A stretch of 64,000 bases of DNA from Clostridia bacterium. GTDB taxonomy: Bacteria; Bacillota; Clostridia; Oscillospirales; CAG-272. Below the pieces are notes generated by a model. It saw nothing but the letters and a program-made list of their open reading frames with translations, was not told the origin of the DNA and did no database searches. The DNA lies in assembly GCA_017461385.1 (NCBI GenBank), contig JAFTXZ010000008.1, positions 124,001 to 188,000 on the forward strand. The letters are read 5' to 3'. Both the position numbers and the translations under genes were made by a program. How positions within the stretch are numbered: position 1 is the first letter of the stretch; the number at the start of each line of letters is the position of its first letter. Shown here piece after piece: positions 36,431 to 45,290 of this stretch.

Positions 36431-36864
36431 GCTTCCCTCTCCTCTATAGTAATTATTCGGTTATTATCTCCATCCGCTGACCTTTCAATAGTAACCAAAA
36501 AGGCGTCCTTTGGGATAGAATATGGAATATTCTCACTCCATTCTACAACGCATATACCATTTTGTACATAATCATCAAAGCCTATAGAATAAAGCTCATC
36601 ATCGTCCTCTATTCTATAAACGTCAAGGTGATAAAATGGCAAGCTTTTGCCCTTATGCTGATTAACTATTGTATAAGTAGGACTTTTTATTCTTGCCTCG
36701 GGAGCAAGAATGGAAGCGAGTCCACGAGTAAAGGCAGTCTTGCCAACGCCTAAGTCTCCGTACATAGCCACAAACTCCGGCTTGCCTGTTTGGAGTTTTT
36801 TTGCAAACTCGCTAGCTATCCTTTCCGTTTCATCAACGCTTGATGAATAGAATATTTGCTTCAT
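36427..36864 (-). CDS. tsaE: tRNA threonylcarbamoyladenosine biosynthesis ATPase TsaE
   Basis: 145-residue ATPase of the t6A complex, with Walker A GDLGVGKTAFTRGLA near residues 36-50 and the HLDVYRI motif near residue 93. I choose the ATG at 36864, one base after the fhs stop; the longer frame to 36906 would lie inside fhs. Confidence 0.93.
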   Translation of the reverse strand: MKQIFYSSSVDETERIASEFAKKLQTGKPEFVAMYGDLGVGKTAFTRGLASILAPEARIKSPTYTIVNQHKGKSLPFYHLDVYRIEDDDELYSIGFDDYVQNGICVVEWSENIPYSIPKDAFLVTIERSADGDNNRIITIEEREA

Positions 36865-36865
36865 A

Positions 36866-38539
36866 TTAGAATAGTCCTGTGATTTTTCCGTTATCGTCAA
36901 CGTCAATGTTTAGCGCTGCAGGCATCTTTGGAAGTCCTGGCATTGTCATAATTGCACCTGTAAGTGCAACGATAAAGCCTGCACCTGCAGAAAGCTTAAC
37001 CTCACGTACAGTGAGTGTAAAGTCAGTTGGTCTGCCTAGCTTTGTTGGGTCATCAGATAAGGAATATTGAGTTTTAGCCATGCATACCGGGAAGCGTGCA
37101 TAGCTTGGGTCTAGGGCTTCAAACTCCTTGATAGCCTTTTCTGCGTTTGCATCAAACTTAACGTCCTTAGCACCGTAGATTTCCTTAGCTACTGTTTCTA
37201 TCTTCTCCTTAATTGACATTTCGTCTGGATACAATACGTGGAAGTTAGATGGCTTATTGCAAGCCTCAACTACCTTATTTGCAAGCTCAATTCCGCCATC
37301 AGAGCCCTTTGCAAATACTTCAGAAAGTGCAAACTCTGCACCCTTTGCAAGACAGATTTCCTCAACTGCCTTTAATTCTGCCTCTGTATCTGTACCAAAG
37401 CGATTGATTGCAACTACTACTGGCACGCCATATTTTTGTAGATTATCAATGTGAGCCTCAAGGTTAACTGCACCCTTTTTAAGTGCTTCTACACTTTCTG
37501 TAACAAGCTCTGCCTTTGGAATGCCACCATTATATTTAAGTGCTCTTACTGTTGCAACTAAAACTACGCACTTTGGCTTTAGGTTAGCAAAGCGACACTT
37601 AATGTCGAAGAACTTTTCTGCACCGAGGTCTGCACCGAAGCCTGCCTCTGTAATTGTGTAATCTGCGAGCTTAAGCGCAAGCTTTGTTGCTCTTACAGAG
37701 TTACAGCCGTGAGCAATATTTGCAAATGGTCCACCGTGAATAATTGCAGGGGTATTTTCGAGAGTTTGAACAAGGTTTGGCTTAAGTGCATCCTTCAAAA
37801 CTGCTGCCATAGCGCCATTAACGCCAAGGTCCTTACAATATACTGGGCTACCATCATATTTGTAGGCTACCAAAATTTTGCCTAGTCTTTCCTTTAGGTC
37901 GGAAATTGACTCGCTTAGGCAAAGAATAGCCATAATTTCACTTGCAACGGTAATCATAAAGTGGTCTTCTCTTGGAATACCATCAACCTTTGCACCAAGA
38001 CCTACAACTACGTTTCTCAAGGCTCTGTCGTTCATATCAAGAACTCTTGGGAACAAAATTCTACGTTGATCAATGCCCAGTGCATTGCCCTGCTGTAGGT
38101 GGTTATCAATAACTGCGCTTAGTAGGTTGTTTGCAGTTGTGATTGCATGGAAGTCACCTGTAAAGTGTAGGTTGATATCCTCCATAGGTAAAACCTGTGA
38201 GTAGCCACCACCTGCGGCACCACCCTTTACGCCGAATACCGGACCTAGTGATGGTTCACGTAGGGCGATAATTGTTTTCTTTCCGATTTTGGACATTGCC
38301 ATACCTAGGCCAACTGTTGTAGTAGTCTTACCCTCACCTGCCGGGGTTGGGTTAATGGCAGTAACGAGAATCAGGTTACCGTCTTTTTTGCTTGACATTC
38401 TGTCAAGAAACTTATCTGTGATTTTTGCCTTATAGTGTCCGTAAGGCTCGTACTCATCGGCAAGAAGCCCGATTTGCTCAGCAATCTTTGAAATGTGACT
38501 TAGCTTCGCATTTTGTGCAATTTCAATATCCGTTAGCAT
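36866..38539 (-). CDS. fhs: Formate-tetrahydrofolate ligase
   Basis: ATP-dependent formation of 10-formyltetrahydrofolate, used in one-carbon metabolism and, in some anaerobes, the methyl branch of the acetyl-CoA pathway. 557 residues, with the ATP loop [16 protein letters not shown] near residues 62-77 and the FTGDFHAIT segment near residue 130. It follows AAGGAG and leads the fhs-tsaE-tsaB-rpiB-araA run. The companion folD is not in the window. Confidence 0.95.
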   Translation of the reverse strand: MLTDIEIAQNAKLSHISKIAEQIGLLADEYEPYGHYKAKITDKFLDRMSSKKDGNLILVTAINPTPAGEGKTTTTVGLGMAMSKIGKKTIIALREPSLGPVFGVKGGAAGGGYSQVLPMEDINLHFTGDFHAITTANNLLSAVIDNHLQQGNALGIDQRRILFPRVLDMNDRALRNVVVGLGAKVDGIPREDHFMITVASEIMAILCLSESISDLKERLGKILVAYKYDGSPVYCKDLGVNGAMAAVLKDALKPNLVQTLENTPAIIHGGPFANIAHGCNSVRATKLALKLADYTITEAGFGADLGAEKFFDIKCRFANLKPKCVVLVATVRALKYNGGIPKAELVTESVEALKKGAVNLEAHIDNLQKYGVPVVVAINRFGTDTEAELKAVEEICLAKGAEFALSEVFAKGSDGGIELANKVVEACNKPSNFHVLYPDEMSIKEKIETVAKEIYGAKDVKFDANAEKAIKEFEALDPSYARFPVCMAKTQYSLSDDPTKLGRPTDFTLTVREVKLSAGAGFIVALTGAIMTMPGLPKMPAALNIDVDDNGKITGLF

Positions 38540-38583
38540 ACTTTCTCCTTTTTGCCCTTAGGGCATATCAATACTTTAATCCC

Positions 38584-38612
38584 ATTGTAGCACAATGTAC
38601 TATAAAATTCAA
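38584..38612 (-). promoter_or_regulatory. Promoter of the fhs operon
   Basis: Minus strand TTGAAT (38612-38607), 17-base spacer, TACAAT (38589-38584). Confidence 0.6.
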
Positions 38613-38629
38613 ATATTTTATTATAAATA

Positions 38630-38658
38630 TTTACAATTTTTTTCAGTTGTGATATAAT
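38630..38658 (+). promoter_or_regulatory. Promoter of tRNA-Arg
   Basis: TTTACA (38630-38635), 17-base spacer, TATAAT (38653-38658), 31 bases before the mature tRNA start. It lies back to back with the fhs promoter. Confidence 0.75.
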
Positions 38659-38689
38659 CTAAGAGAAATTACTAATTTCACCTGTATAT

Positions 38690-38766
38690 CTGCCTGTGGC
38701 GTAGCTGGATAACGCACAAGACTCCGACTCTTGAGATCGTAGGTTCGAATCCTATCAGGCAGGCCA
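38690..38766 (+). tRNA. tRNA-Arg (anticodon CCG)
   Basis: Folds cleanly by eye: acceptor CTGCCTG/CAGGCAG, D stem GCGT/ACGC, anticodon stem CAAGA/TCTTG with loop CTCCGAC (anticodon CCG at positions 34-36, reading CGG), T stem GTAGG/CCTAT with loop TTCGAAT, discriminator G and an encoded CCA at 38764-38766. Confidence 0.95.
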
Positions 38767-38800
38767 AAAATTCTACAAGTTTCGACTTGTCGAATTTTTT
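38767..38800 (+). terminator. tRNA-Arg terminator
   Basis: AAATTC-T-ACAAGT, loop TTCG, ACTTGT-C-GAATTTTTT directly after the encoded CCA. Confidence 0.85.
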
Positions 38801-38802
38801 AT

Positions 38803-38967
38803 CCATTGCGAAAGCAATGGCATATCATCGCGCGTTAGCGTGCATTTCATCACCGAAGGTGTATATCATCAACCGTAGGTTGTATTACTTTCGCAATGAT
38901 GATATACAAGACTGCGTCTTGATGATATGCAATGCTTCGCATTGATGATATGCACAGCTTTGCTGTG
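38803..38967. repeat. Mirror-symmetric array of mini-hairpins separated by a constant linker
   Basis: Eight short stem-loops in 165 bases, seven of them perfect or with one wobble: CCATTGC-GAAA-GCAATGG, GCGCG-TTAG-CGTGC, CACC-GAA-GGTG, AACC-GTA-GGTT, an imperfect one, CAAGAC-TGC-GTCTTG, CAATGC-TTC-GCATTG and CACAGC-TTT-GCTGTG. Linkers on the left read CATATCATC, ATTTCATC and TATATCATC; linkers on the right read GATGATATAC and twice GATGATATGC, that is, their reverse complement. Stem sequences differ but the linker is constant, so the array is itself an inverted repeat. No open frame explains it. Confidence 0.85.
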
Positions 38968-39004
38968 ATTAAAAACATATTTGATTTTGTAGATTGGAGT
39001 AATT

Positions 39005-39481
39005 ATGAAAAAATACTATCAGGTTTTGCTATATCCCGTTGTCATTTTGGCGATTTGTTGTGCTCTAGCTATACTTTTAGGTGTTTTATTGTTAGCTTTT
39101 GCCCCCTCTTTGTCAAAAGCTGGTGGATTACTTGTTGGCATTTGCTCTGCTATTGGAATTGCAATTGTTCTGCCTTGTCTCATAGGCGTTTTATGCTCAT
39201 ACATCAAAATAGATGATGAGAAAATAATTTTTCCTACTCAACCTACATCTAATCGTCGTATCATGGAATACATAGTAAAAATCGACGATATAGATAGCAT
39301 AATAACGTACGTTTCAGTAGGTGATGGTTTCTTTACTAGAAGCACTAGATTTTATGTTTTCAAATTAAAGTCCGGTGATTCATTCAAGCAAGTCTTTTAT
39401 AACTATGGAAAGAAAAATGAAACTCAAATTGTAAATACTCTTAAGAAAAAAGTTAAATTTATCCAGCATATACCTGTTTGA
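39005..39481 (+). CDS. Hypothetical two-span membrane protein
   Basis: 158 residues with two hydrophobic segments at about 8-32 and 38-64, then a soluble part of about 90 residues rich in beta-type alternation (KIDDEKIIFP and later FYVFKLKSGDSF). The layout resembles small membrane proteins with a PH-like domain, but I do not recognise a family. It has a poor ribosome-binding site (TTGGAG) and follows the hairpin array. Confidence 0.6.
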   Translation: MKKYYQVLLYPVVILAICCALAILLGVLLLAFAPSLSKAGGLLVGICSAIGIAIVLPCLIGVLCSYIKIDDEKIIFPTQPTSNRRIMEYIVKIDDIDSIITYVSVGDGFFTRSTRFYVFKLKSGDSFKQVFYNYGKKNETQIVNTLKKKVKFIQHIPV

Positions 39482-39509
39482 AACGACACTCCTTGTGTCG
39501 TTTTTTACT
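39482..39509 (+). terminator. Terminator after the 39005-39481 gene
   Basis: AACGACAC, loop TCCTT, GTGTCGTTTTTT. Confidence 0.85.
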
Positions 39510-39517
39510 ATTTCGTC

Positions 39518-39546
39518 TTGCATTAGACTTCGCTTTGTGGTAAAAT
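39518..39546 (+). promoter_or_regulatory. Promoter of sfsA
   Basis: TTGCAT (39518-39523), 17-base spacer, TAAAAT (39541-39546), 15 bases before the sfsA ATG. Confidence 0.6.
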
Positions 39547-39561
39547 AATTTTGGTGATTAT

Positions 39562-40260
39562 ATGATTTATGAAAACATTGTTAAGGGCAAATTTATCTCT
39601 CGCCCTAACAGATTTATAGCAAGGGTGCTTGTTGACGGTAACGAGGAGATTGTACACGTAAAGAATACGGGCAGGTGCAAGGAACTATTAACAGGCGGTG
39701 CACTTGTTTATTTACAGAAAAGCGACAAGCTGGAAAGAAAAACAAAATACGATTTAATTACTGTTTTGAAGAATGGCACTAATCTTGTAAATATGGATTC
39801 GCAGGTGCCAAACGACGTGGTTGAGGAATTTTTGAAAAAGGGTATTCTCTTTCCAAAGCACGCAAAAATCAAACGAGAAATGCGACACGGGGACAGTCGT
39901 TTTGACTTTTTTATTGAATGCGAGGGCAAGATCAGCTATATGGAGGTTAAGGGAGTTACACTAGAGGAAAATGGTGTTGCCTCCTTTCCTGATGCGCCCA
40001 CTGAAAGAGGAGTCAAGCACCTTTTACACCTTTGCGAGCTTGCTAAGGGTGGCATTGATGCTTACATATTTTTCGTTATACAAATGAAAGGGTGCTACAA
40101 GCTAATTCCAAACAGAAAAACCCACAAGGAATTTGCAGATGCCCTTATAAAATGTCGCGAGTGTGGTGTAAAAATACTGTGCTACGACTGTATTATTACT
40201 GAAAACAGCATTGAAATTGACAAAAGCGTTCCAGTTGATTTAAGTGATATAGGAGATTAA
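39562..40260 (+). CDS. sfsA: SfsA family protein
   Basis: 232 residues of the SfsA family, first named for sugar fermentation stimulation and since described as having an OB-like N-terminal domain and a nuclease-like fold. Family text includes RPNRFIARV, HVKNTGRCKELL and the acidic KGVTLEE with FPDAPTERG. The biochemical role is not settled. It is followed after one base by the aldo/keto reductase, so the two are probably co-transcribed. Confidence 0.9.
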   Translation: MIYENIVKGKFISRPNRFIARVLVDGNEEIVHVKNTGRCKELLTGGALVYLQKSDKLERKTKYDLITVLKNGTNLVNMDSQVPNDVVEEFLKKGILFPKHAKIKREMRHGDSRFDFFIECEGKISYMEVKGVTLEENGVASFPDAPTERGVKHLLHLCELAKGGIDAYIFFVIQMKGCYKLIPNRKTHKEFADALIKCRECGVKILCYDCIITENSIEIDKSVPVDLSDIGD

Positions 40261-40261
40261 T

Positions 40262-41380
40262 ATGATTTACAAGAGTTTTAAGGGACTTAAGCTATCTAGC
40301 TTAGGCTTTGGAACAATGCGACTGCCACTAATTGAGGGTAGTGATTCGATTGATGAAAATAAGGTTTTTGAGATTTTTGACTATGCTATTGAAAATGGAG
40401 TAAACTATTTTGACACTGCTTGGGGCTATCACGGTGGTAATTCTGAGCTTGTGGTTGGTAAAGCATTAAAAAGACACCCAAGAGATAGCTTTTATCTTGC
40501 TACAAAATTCCCTGGCTATGACGTTAGAAATTTTGGAAAAACAGAGGAAATATTTGAAAAGCAATTAGAAAAATGTCAGGTGGAGTATTTCGATTTTTAC
40601 CTTATACATAACGTTTGCGAGGCTAACATTGAGTACTATCTAGATCCACAATACAAAACGGTTGAGTACCTTTTAGAGCAAAAGAAAAATGGCAAAATTC
40701 GTCATCTTGGCTTCTCTACCCATGCTAACTTTGAAAATTTCAAGAGATTTCTTGATAGGTATGGGGAGTATATGGAATTTTGTCAGATCCAGCTCAACTA
40801 TTTAGACTATGAATTTCAAGATGCTAAGGCGAAGCTTGAATATCTAAAGAAGCTTAACATTCCTGTATGGGTTATGGAGCCTGTGCGTGGTGGCAGGCTC
40901 GCTAGGCTAAGTGAAAATGAGCTTGCTGAGCTAAATACAATTAGAAATGAAGATGCGCCTGCTGTTGCTTTTAGATTTGTACAAGCAATCAACGAGGTTG
41001 TCGTTACGCTTTCGGGCATGTCTGATTTTGAACAGGTTAAGGAAAATATTAAGACCTTTAGCGAAAATAAGCCCCTTAACAAAGAAGAATTTGAAAAAAT
41101 CCTCGTTCTTGGCAAAAAGATGACTATGGCTGTTCCCTGCACCTCTTGTAGATATTGCACGGAATACTGCCCACAGGGACTCAATATTCCTGACTTAATT
41201 TCGCTATACAACGAGCAAGTATTTTCCGGTGGTGGATTTATTGTTGGTATGAGGCTTGCTAATATGGACGAGAGTGAAAAGCCTAGTGCCTGTATTGGTT
41301 GTGGTGCGTGTCAAAGCGTTTGCCCACAGGGCATTAAGATTCCAGAGATTTTTGCAGATTTTGTACAACGAAGAAAATAA
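40262..41380 (+). CDS. Aldo/keto reductase with C-terminal ferredoxin domain
   Basis: 372 residues. The first 280 or so form an aldo/keto reductase barrel with the catalytic Asp-Tyr-Lys-His set in DTAWGYHGG, ATKFP and LIHN. The C-terminal part has two cysteine clusters, CTSCRYCTEYCPQG near residue 296 and CIGCGACQSVCPQG near residue 345, matching two 4Fe-4S clusters. This fusion is common in strict anaerobes; electrons probably come from ferredoxin as well as or instead of NADPH. Substrate unknown. The start follows TAGGAG. Confidence 0.9.
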   Translation: MIYKSFKGLKLSSLGFGTMRLPLIEGSDSIDENKVFEIFDYAIENGVNYFDTAWGYHGGNSELVVGKALKRHPRDSFYLATKFPGYDVRNFGKTEEIFEKQLEKCQVEYFDFYLIHNVCEANIEYYLDPQYKTVEYLLEQKKNGKIRHLGFSTHANFENFKRFLDRYGEYMEFCQIQLNYLDYEFQDAKAKLEYLKKLNIPVWVMEPVRGGRLARLSENELAELNTIRNEDAPAVAFRFVQAINEVVVTLSGMSDFEQVKENIKTFSENKPLNKEEFEKILVLGKKMTMAVPCTSCRYCTEYCPQGLNIPDLISLYNEQVFSGGGFIVGMRLANMDESEKPSACIGCGACQSVCPQGIKIPEIFADFVQRRK

Positions 41381-41409
41381 AAAAAGTGATTGCCAAGCAA
41401 TCACTTTTT
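41381..41409. terminator. Bidirectional terminator
   Basis: AAAAAGTGATTGC, loop CAA, GCAATCACTTTTT between converging genes; it touches both stop codons. Confidence 0.9.
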
Positions 41410-42430
41410 ATTTTGCTAATAATTGTTTAATTTTTGATTTGATGCCCTCGTTTGAAATAGAGTAAAGCAATTCCTTGTAGGAAACGTCTAGCTTTCCTTC
41501 TTTTATTTGCTTGTAGCTATCACCGAAAATTTTCCACCTTGCTAATGATAAAATGCTATCCTCAATCCAATAGGAAAAGCGTGTTTTTGGAAATTCATGC
41601 TCAAGCATTTTCATTCTCACGTAAAGTGGCAAGCCATCCCCCGCATCGTGCCACAAATCCACGAAGGCGTGGCTGAATTTCTCACTGTTTTTATTTTTTA
41701 TGACAAATTCAAAGGCATCGCTTTTTACAATAGTTATTTTGTGCTTGCTTGGGAATTGCGGCAATATGTTTTTCTCAAATAGCTTAATTACGTTTTCATC
41801 TCTTTCAACAATAGTTACAGATGAAACAAGCTCCCTTTGGCTTGCCATATAGGCAAAATAGCCCATTCCAAGTCCGAATACGCACACGTCTCCCACCATT
41901 TTTTGAATATGAGGCTTCATTGTTTCAATTTCGTTTGGCTTGATTGCCATCCATTCTACACCATTTTCAAAAACGGTTGGAAAGGAAAACGTCTCGCTAA
42001 AAAAGCCAATTTGTGGAATCTCGAGGTAGTCCTTCTCCACAGTTATATCCTTATAAATAAAGCCCTCATAGGTCTTATAGGATTGGTAGCCAAGGCTCCA
42101 GCTTTTCAGCTTTTTTGTAGGTATTTTTATGTTTTTATAGTAGGGGTCGGATTTATAGTCCTCGGCATTTAGCTTTTTTATGGATTTTCTGAAAAAGTCC
42201 TTTTCCAGAATTTTGATTATTTCCTCATCATCAGAAAGTGCATTTGCTAAAAAGATTGCAAAGGCGCGCTCCTCGTCTCTATCAAGCTGAGCACCTATTT
42301 CCTTCATTATATCTCTAGTTACAAGAGTTGGAAATTCATTCAAATATCCTGCTACGGCTTCACAAGCCAAGAAGTTCTTTTTCCTTACTAACTCTAGCTC
42401 CTCAAGAAGCTTTAATTCCTCTTGTGTCAT
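41408..42430 (-). CDS. SAM-dependent methyltransferase-like protein
   Basis: 340 residues. The central part has a Rossmann-type glycine motif VFGLGMGYFAYMA near residue 188 followed by VTIVERDENVIKLF, the acidic residue that usually binds the SAM ribose, and later AFVDLWHDAGDG. This recalls spermidine-synthase-like and other class I methyltransferases. The N-terminal 160 residues are not recognised. The start overlaps the coaW stop (ATGA), so the two are coupled; whether they share a pathway is unknown. Confidence 0.55.
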   Translation of the reverse strand: MTQEELKLLEELELVRKKNFLACEAVAGYLNEFPTLVTRDIMKEIGAQLDRDEERAFAIFLANALSDDEEIIKILEKDFFRKSIKKLNAEDYKSDPYYKNIKIPTKKLKSWSLGYQSYKTYEGFIYKDITVEKDYLEIPQIGFFSETFSFPTVFENGVEWMAIKPNEIETMKPHIQKMVGDVCVFGLGMGYFAYMASQRELVSSVTIVERDENVIKLFEKNILPQFPSKHKITIVKSDAFEFVIKNKNSEKFSHAFVDLWHDAGDGLPLYVRMKMLEHEFPKTRFSYWIEDSILSLARWKIFGDSYKQIKEGKLDVSYKELLYSISNEGIKSKIKQLLAK

Positions 42431-43251
42431 TTTTCAAAGGACGACAAGGCAGAGCCTATAACTGTACTGAATTGTGCATTTTCAGGAATCATAAAGTTCA
42501 TATTGAACATTTTATTTAGTACGTCAAAGATTTCCTTCGCCTGGGAAATTTGAGTTAAGTTACCAGTTACGACAATATCTCTTAATCCAAACTGCTTTGA
42601 TGCAAAATATGCAACCATACCAACGGTTTCAAATACCATATTGATAAGTCCTATTGCAAGGTCCCCTTGGGTTGCAATATCATCAAGCTTGCCAAAATTT
42701 GAGGCAGTCATCTGACTGCTGAGTCCCATATCCTTTTTGGAAATATCCTTGATTTTTAGGTCAACGTTATTTATATCGCCTGTTTTAGCAAGGTCATCAA
42801 TATGCTCTATTTTGTTAAGTCCTAAAAGCTTGCCTGAAAGCCCCATAAGAGTACCTCCGCCAACGCCTGTGCCTCCCAGATACTCAGGCTCGCACCCACG
42901 CTTTGCGTGAACTAGTGCTGTACCTGTGCCAAGACTAATAATTATAGCCTCGTCAAGTCCTGAGAGATAAAGGCCTCCTAAGCCAATGCTCTTAAACTCA
43001 GGTGTTACCTCGCACTTCAGATTATAAATTGGTTTATTTACGTAAGATGAGCCGACGCCTGTAATCATTACTCTTTCTATATCATTAAGTCCCAAGCCAT
43101 TAGTGTCGGTAAACTTACCAAAGGCACCATAGATTGAGGTAATAGGGTCGTCAGCAGTAACAAACATGGGCTTTATCAATTTCTTTTCACTGTCAAAGCC
43201 TACGATTTTAGTGGTGCTTCCACCAATATCTATTCCTATAACTACTCCCAT
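42427..43251 (-). CDS. coaW: Type II pantothenate kinase
   Basis: First step of coenzyme A synthesis. The 274-residue product is of the ASKHA-fold type II class: GIDIGGSTTKIVGF at the N-terminus, SLGTGTALVHA near residue 105 and the GGTGVGGGTLMGLSGKLLG loop near residue 125. Type II enzymes are typically insensitive to CoA feedback, which is family knowledge. It has its own promoter and starts after GAAGGAGAG. Confidence 0.88.
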   Translation of the reverse strand: MGVVIGIDIGGSTTKIVGFDSEKKLIKPMFVTADDPITSIYGAFGKFTDTNGLGLNDIERVMITGVGSSYVNKPIYNLKCEVTPEFKSIGLGGLYLSGLDEAIIISLGTGTALVHAKRGCEPEYLGGTGVGGGTLMGLSGKLLGLNKIEHIDDLAKTGDINNVDLKIKDISKKDMGLSSQMTASNFGKLDDIATQGDLAIGLINMVFETVGMVAYFASKQFGLRDIVVTGNLTQISQAKEIFDVLNKMFNMNFMIPENAQFSTVIGSALSSFEK

Positions 43252-43279
43252 ATTTATTCTCTCCTTCTTAGTTTTTTAT

Positions 43280-43308
43280 ATTTTACCATAGTATAAGTGA
43301 AAAATCAA
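43280..43308 (-). promoter_or_regulatory. Promoter of coaW
   Basis: Minus strand TTGATT (43308-43303), 17-base spacer, TAAAAT (43285-43280). Confidence 0.6.
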
Positions 43309-43322
43309 TATATAATGTATAT

Positions 43323-43352
43323 AAAAAAATCGAGGCAATGCCTCGATTTTTT
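43323..43352. terminator. Terminator of the ThuA/oxidoreductase pair
   Basis: AAATCGAGGC, loop AAT, GCCTCGATTTTTT with T-runs in both directions; it reaches the stop codon of the oxidoreductase. Confidence 0.9.
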
Positions 43353-44376
43353 AGTCTAATGCTATTTCGTGTCCCAGCTCTGCTGATTTATAAATAGCCT
43401 CAAGGATTTTTACCATATTTACACCCTGCTGTGGTATAAAGTCCGGTTCAGCCTTACCCTCAATAACGTCTATAAAGTGTCTTATATTTTGCTCGTGATG
43501 TGGAGGGCAATTATAGTCGTCAATTTGAGGCTTAATTGTAATATTAGTACCACATTCCTCGGTGAACACATCAAATTTTCTATCAATGCCCGACATTCTT
43601 GAGCCTGATTTTGTACCACGAAGCTCAACAAACATTTGGTCATTTTCAATGTTAGATGCCCAAGAAAATTCTATTTGCAAGCAAGCACCGTTTTCAAAAC
43701 GAATAAAGCCCATTGCAAGGTCCTCAACGTCGGTTTTTGAGTATGAGGTATGTGGGAACTTTGAATAGGTGCATCCACTTACTGTAACAGGCTTTGGATT
43801 GCCCATTAGGTACATTGCAAGGTCAATAATATGTACGCCAAGGTCGATAAGCGGTCCACCACCCGATTGCTTTTTATCGGTAAACCAACCACCCCAGCCA
43901 GGAATACCACGACGGCGAATCCAACCACAGCGACCTGCATAGATTTCGCCCATTTTGTCCTCGGCAATATACTGCTTCAGGAACCTTGTGGTAGGTCTGT
44001 AGCGATTATTTCTAATAACCATCAAAACCTTGCCACTTTTCTCTGCTGCCTCCTTCATTTTTTCTGCCTCTGCCACATTTATTGCATCTGGCTTCTCACA
44101 GATTACGTGCAAGCCGTTATTTAGTGCATAAATTGCAACCTCAGAATGAAGCACGTTTGGTGTACAAATATCAACCGCATCAAGCTTTTCATTTTGAATC
44201 ATTTCACGATAGTCTGTATAAAGCTTAGCGTTTGGATATCTTTTTCCGACACTCTCCAGCTTTTTTTCATCTATCTCGCAAATTGCAGTTATTTCCGCAT
44301 TGTCTATTTTGTCATAGGCACCCATGTGAGGTCCTTGACAGATTTTGCCTGCGCCTACTATGCCGATTTTAACCAT
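43351..44376 (-). CDS. Gfo/Idh/MocA family oxidoreductase
   Basis: 341 residues with an N-terminal NAD(P) Rossmann motif IGIVGAGKICQG, the CEKPDAINVAEAEKM segment containing the EKP motif and a C-terminal beta-sheet domain. These enzymes oxidise or isomerise sugars and inositols. I choose the ATG at 44376, which overlaps the ThuA-like stop by one base and follows AGAGGA. Substrate not determinable. Confidence 0.88.
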   Translation of the reverse strand: MVKIGIVGAGKICQGPHMGAYDKIDNAEITAICEIDEKKLESVGKRYPNAKLYTDYREMIQNEKLDAVDICTPNVLHSEVAIYALNNGLHVICEKPDAINVAEAEKMKEAAEKSGKVLMVIRNNRYRPTTRFLKQYIAEDKMGEIYAGRCGWIRRRGIPGWGGWFTDKKQSGGGPLIDLGVHIIDLAMYLMGNPKPVTVSGCTYSKFPHTSYSKTDVEDLAMGFIRFENGACLQIEFSWASNIENDQMFVELRGTKSGSRMSGIDRKFDVFTEECGTNITIKPQIDDYNCPPHHEQNIRHFIDVIEGKAEPDFIPQQGVNMVKILEAIYKSAELGHEIALD

Positions 44377-45116
44377 TATTTTTCCTCTAGTCTTGCAATC
44401 CATGGGCACTCAAGCTTAATACGGCATTGTGGATTAACCCATCTTACTGCGTTTGTAATAATTCTTTGAACGTCCTTATTGTAGAAGGTTGGATATGACT
44501 CGTGACCTGGTTGGAAATAGAAAATCTTACCATTTTCTCTTCTCCAGCAGCAAGCAGAACGGAACACCTCACCACCATTGTACCAGCCGATCATAAGTAG
44601 CTTATCTGGGTCAGGAATACCGAATGGCTCAGAATAGGTTTCCTCGCCCTCTAGCTCGATAAATCTCTTGTCCTCAAATCCAGCCATAATTGGATGGTTA
44701 TGGTCAAGAATCCATAGTCTTTCCTTGTCGTCGCTTTCTCTCCAGCCTAGGTTACAGGTTGTGCCCATCAAAAGCTTGAATGGCTTGGAATGGTGCGCAG
44801 AGTGTAGGAAAATAATACCCATACCAGCAAGAACTGCTTCCTTAACCTTAATTGCTATTTCATCAGGAACCTGTCCGTGTGCAATGTGCCCCCACCAAAT
44901 CATAACGTCAGTGTCAGCCAAAAGCTCGTCAGTGATTCCTGCATTTTCTCTTAATTGATTGTTTTCGTCATAAAGTGTTGCTGTTGTTACCTTGATATCC
45001 TCATTTGTGCCAAGAAACTCTGCAATTGCGCTATGAATAACCTTTGGATATACCTTTGAAATTCTTTCTTCCTCTTGCTCATGACGATACTCGTTCCAAA
45101 CTGTTACCTTAATCAT
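44376..45116 (-). CDS. ThuA-like sugar-utilisation protein
   Basis: 246 residues of the ThuA (trehalose utilisation) family, a class I glutamine-amidotransferase-like fold. Family text includes VTVWNEYRHEQ, DVMIWWGHIAHG, GIIFLHSAHHSKPF and KIFYFQPGHE. ThuA proteins are commonly next to Gfo/Idh/MocA oxidoreductases and act on keto-sugars, as here. It has a promoter of its own at 45147-45175. Confidence 0.85.
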   Translation of the reverse strand: MIKVTVWNEYRHEQEEERISKVYPKVIHSAIAEFLGTNEDIKVTTATLYDENNQLRENAGITDELLADTDVMIWWGHIAHGQVPDEIAIKVKEAVLAGMGIIFLHSAHHSKPFKLLMGTTCNLGWRESDDKERLWILDHNHPIMAGFEDKRFIELEGEETYSEPFGIPDPDKLLMIGWYNGGEVFRSACCWRRENGKIFYFQPGHESYPTFYNKDVQRIITNAVRWVNPQCRIKLECPWIARLEEK

Positions 45117-45146
45117 AAGAAATACCTCGCGATTGTTTTTTTCTTT

Positions 45147-45175
45147 AGTATAGCATAGGCACTTTGCTAATTCAA
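45147..45175 (-). promoter_or_regulatory. Promoter of the ThuA/oxidoreductase operon
   Basis: Minus strand TTGAAT (45175-45170), 17-base spacer, TATACT (45152-45147). Confidence 0.6.
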
Positions 45176-45193
45176 GTAATTACCTTAATTTTA

Positions 45194-45222
45194 TTGACAA
45201 ATTTTCATAAAAATGGTAACAT
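45194..45222 (+). promoter_or_regulatory. Promoter of ung
   Basis: TTGACA (45194-45199), 17-base spacer, TAACAT (45217-45222). Confidence 0.65.
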
Positions 45223-45230
45223 ATTTTTAA

Positions 45231-45276
45231 GGGGATATGCTACCCCAAAATTAAAGCTTTAACACTTCGTGTTAAA
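45231..45276 (+). other. Two small hairpins in the ung leader
   Basis: GGGG and CCCC (45231-45246) form a weak stem; TTTAACAC-TTC-GTGTTAAA (45258-45276) is a perfect 8-bp stem. The second ends 14 bases before the start codon and has the same short-stem, three-base-loop design as the tRNA-side array. Confidence 0.6.
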
Positions 45277-45290
45277 ATTAAGGAGAATGT

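Noticed and set aside
38803..38967. CRISPR array
   Set aside because: The constant parts are only 8-10 bases, they switch orientation half-way, and the variable parts are all self-complementary hairpins rather than unique spacers.
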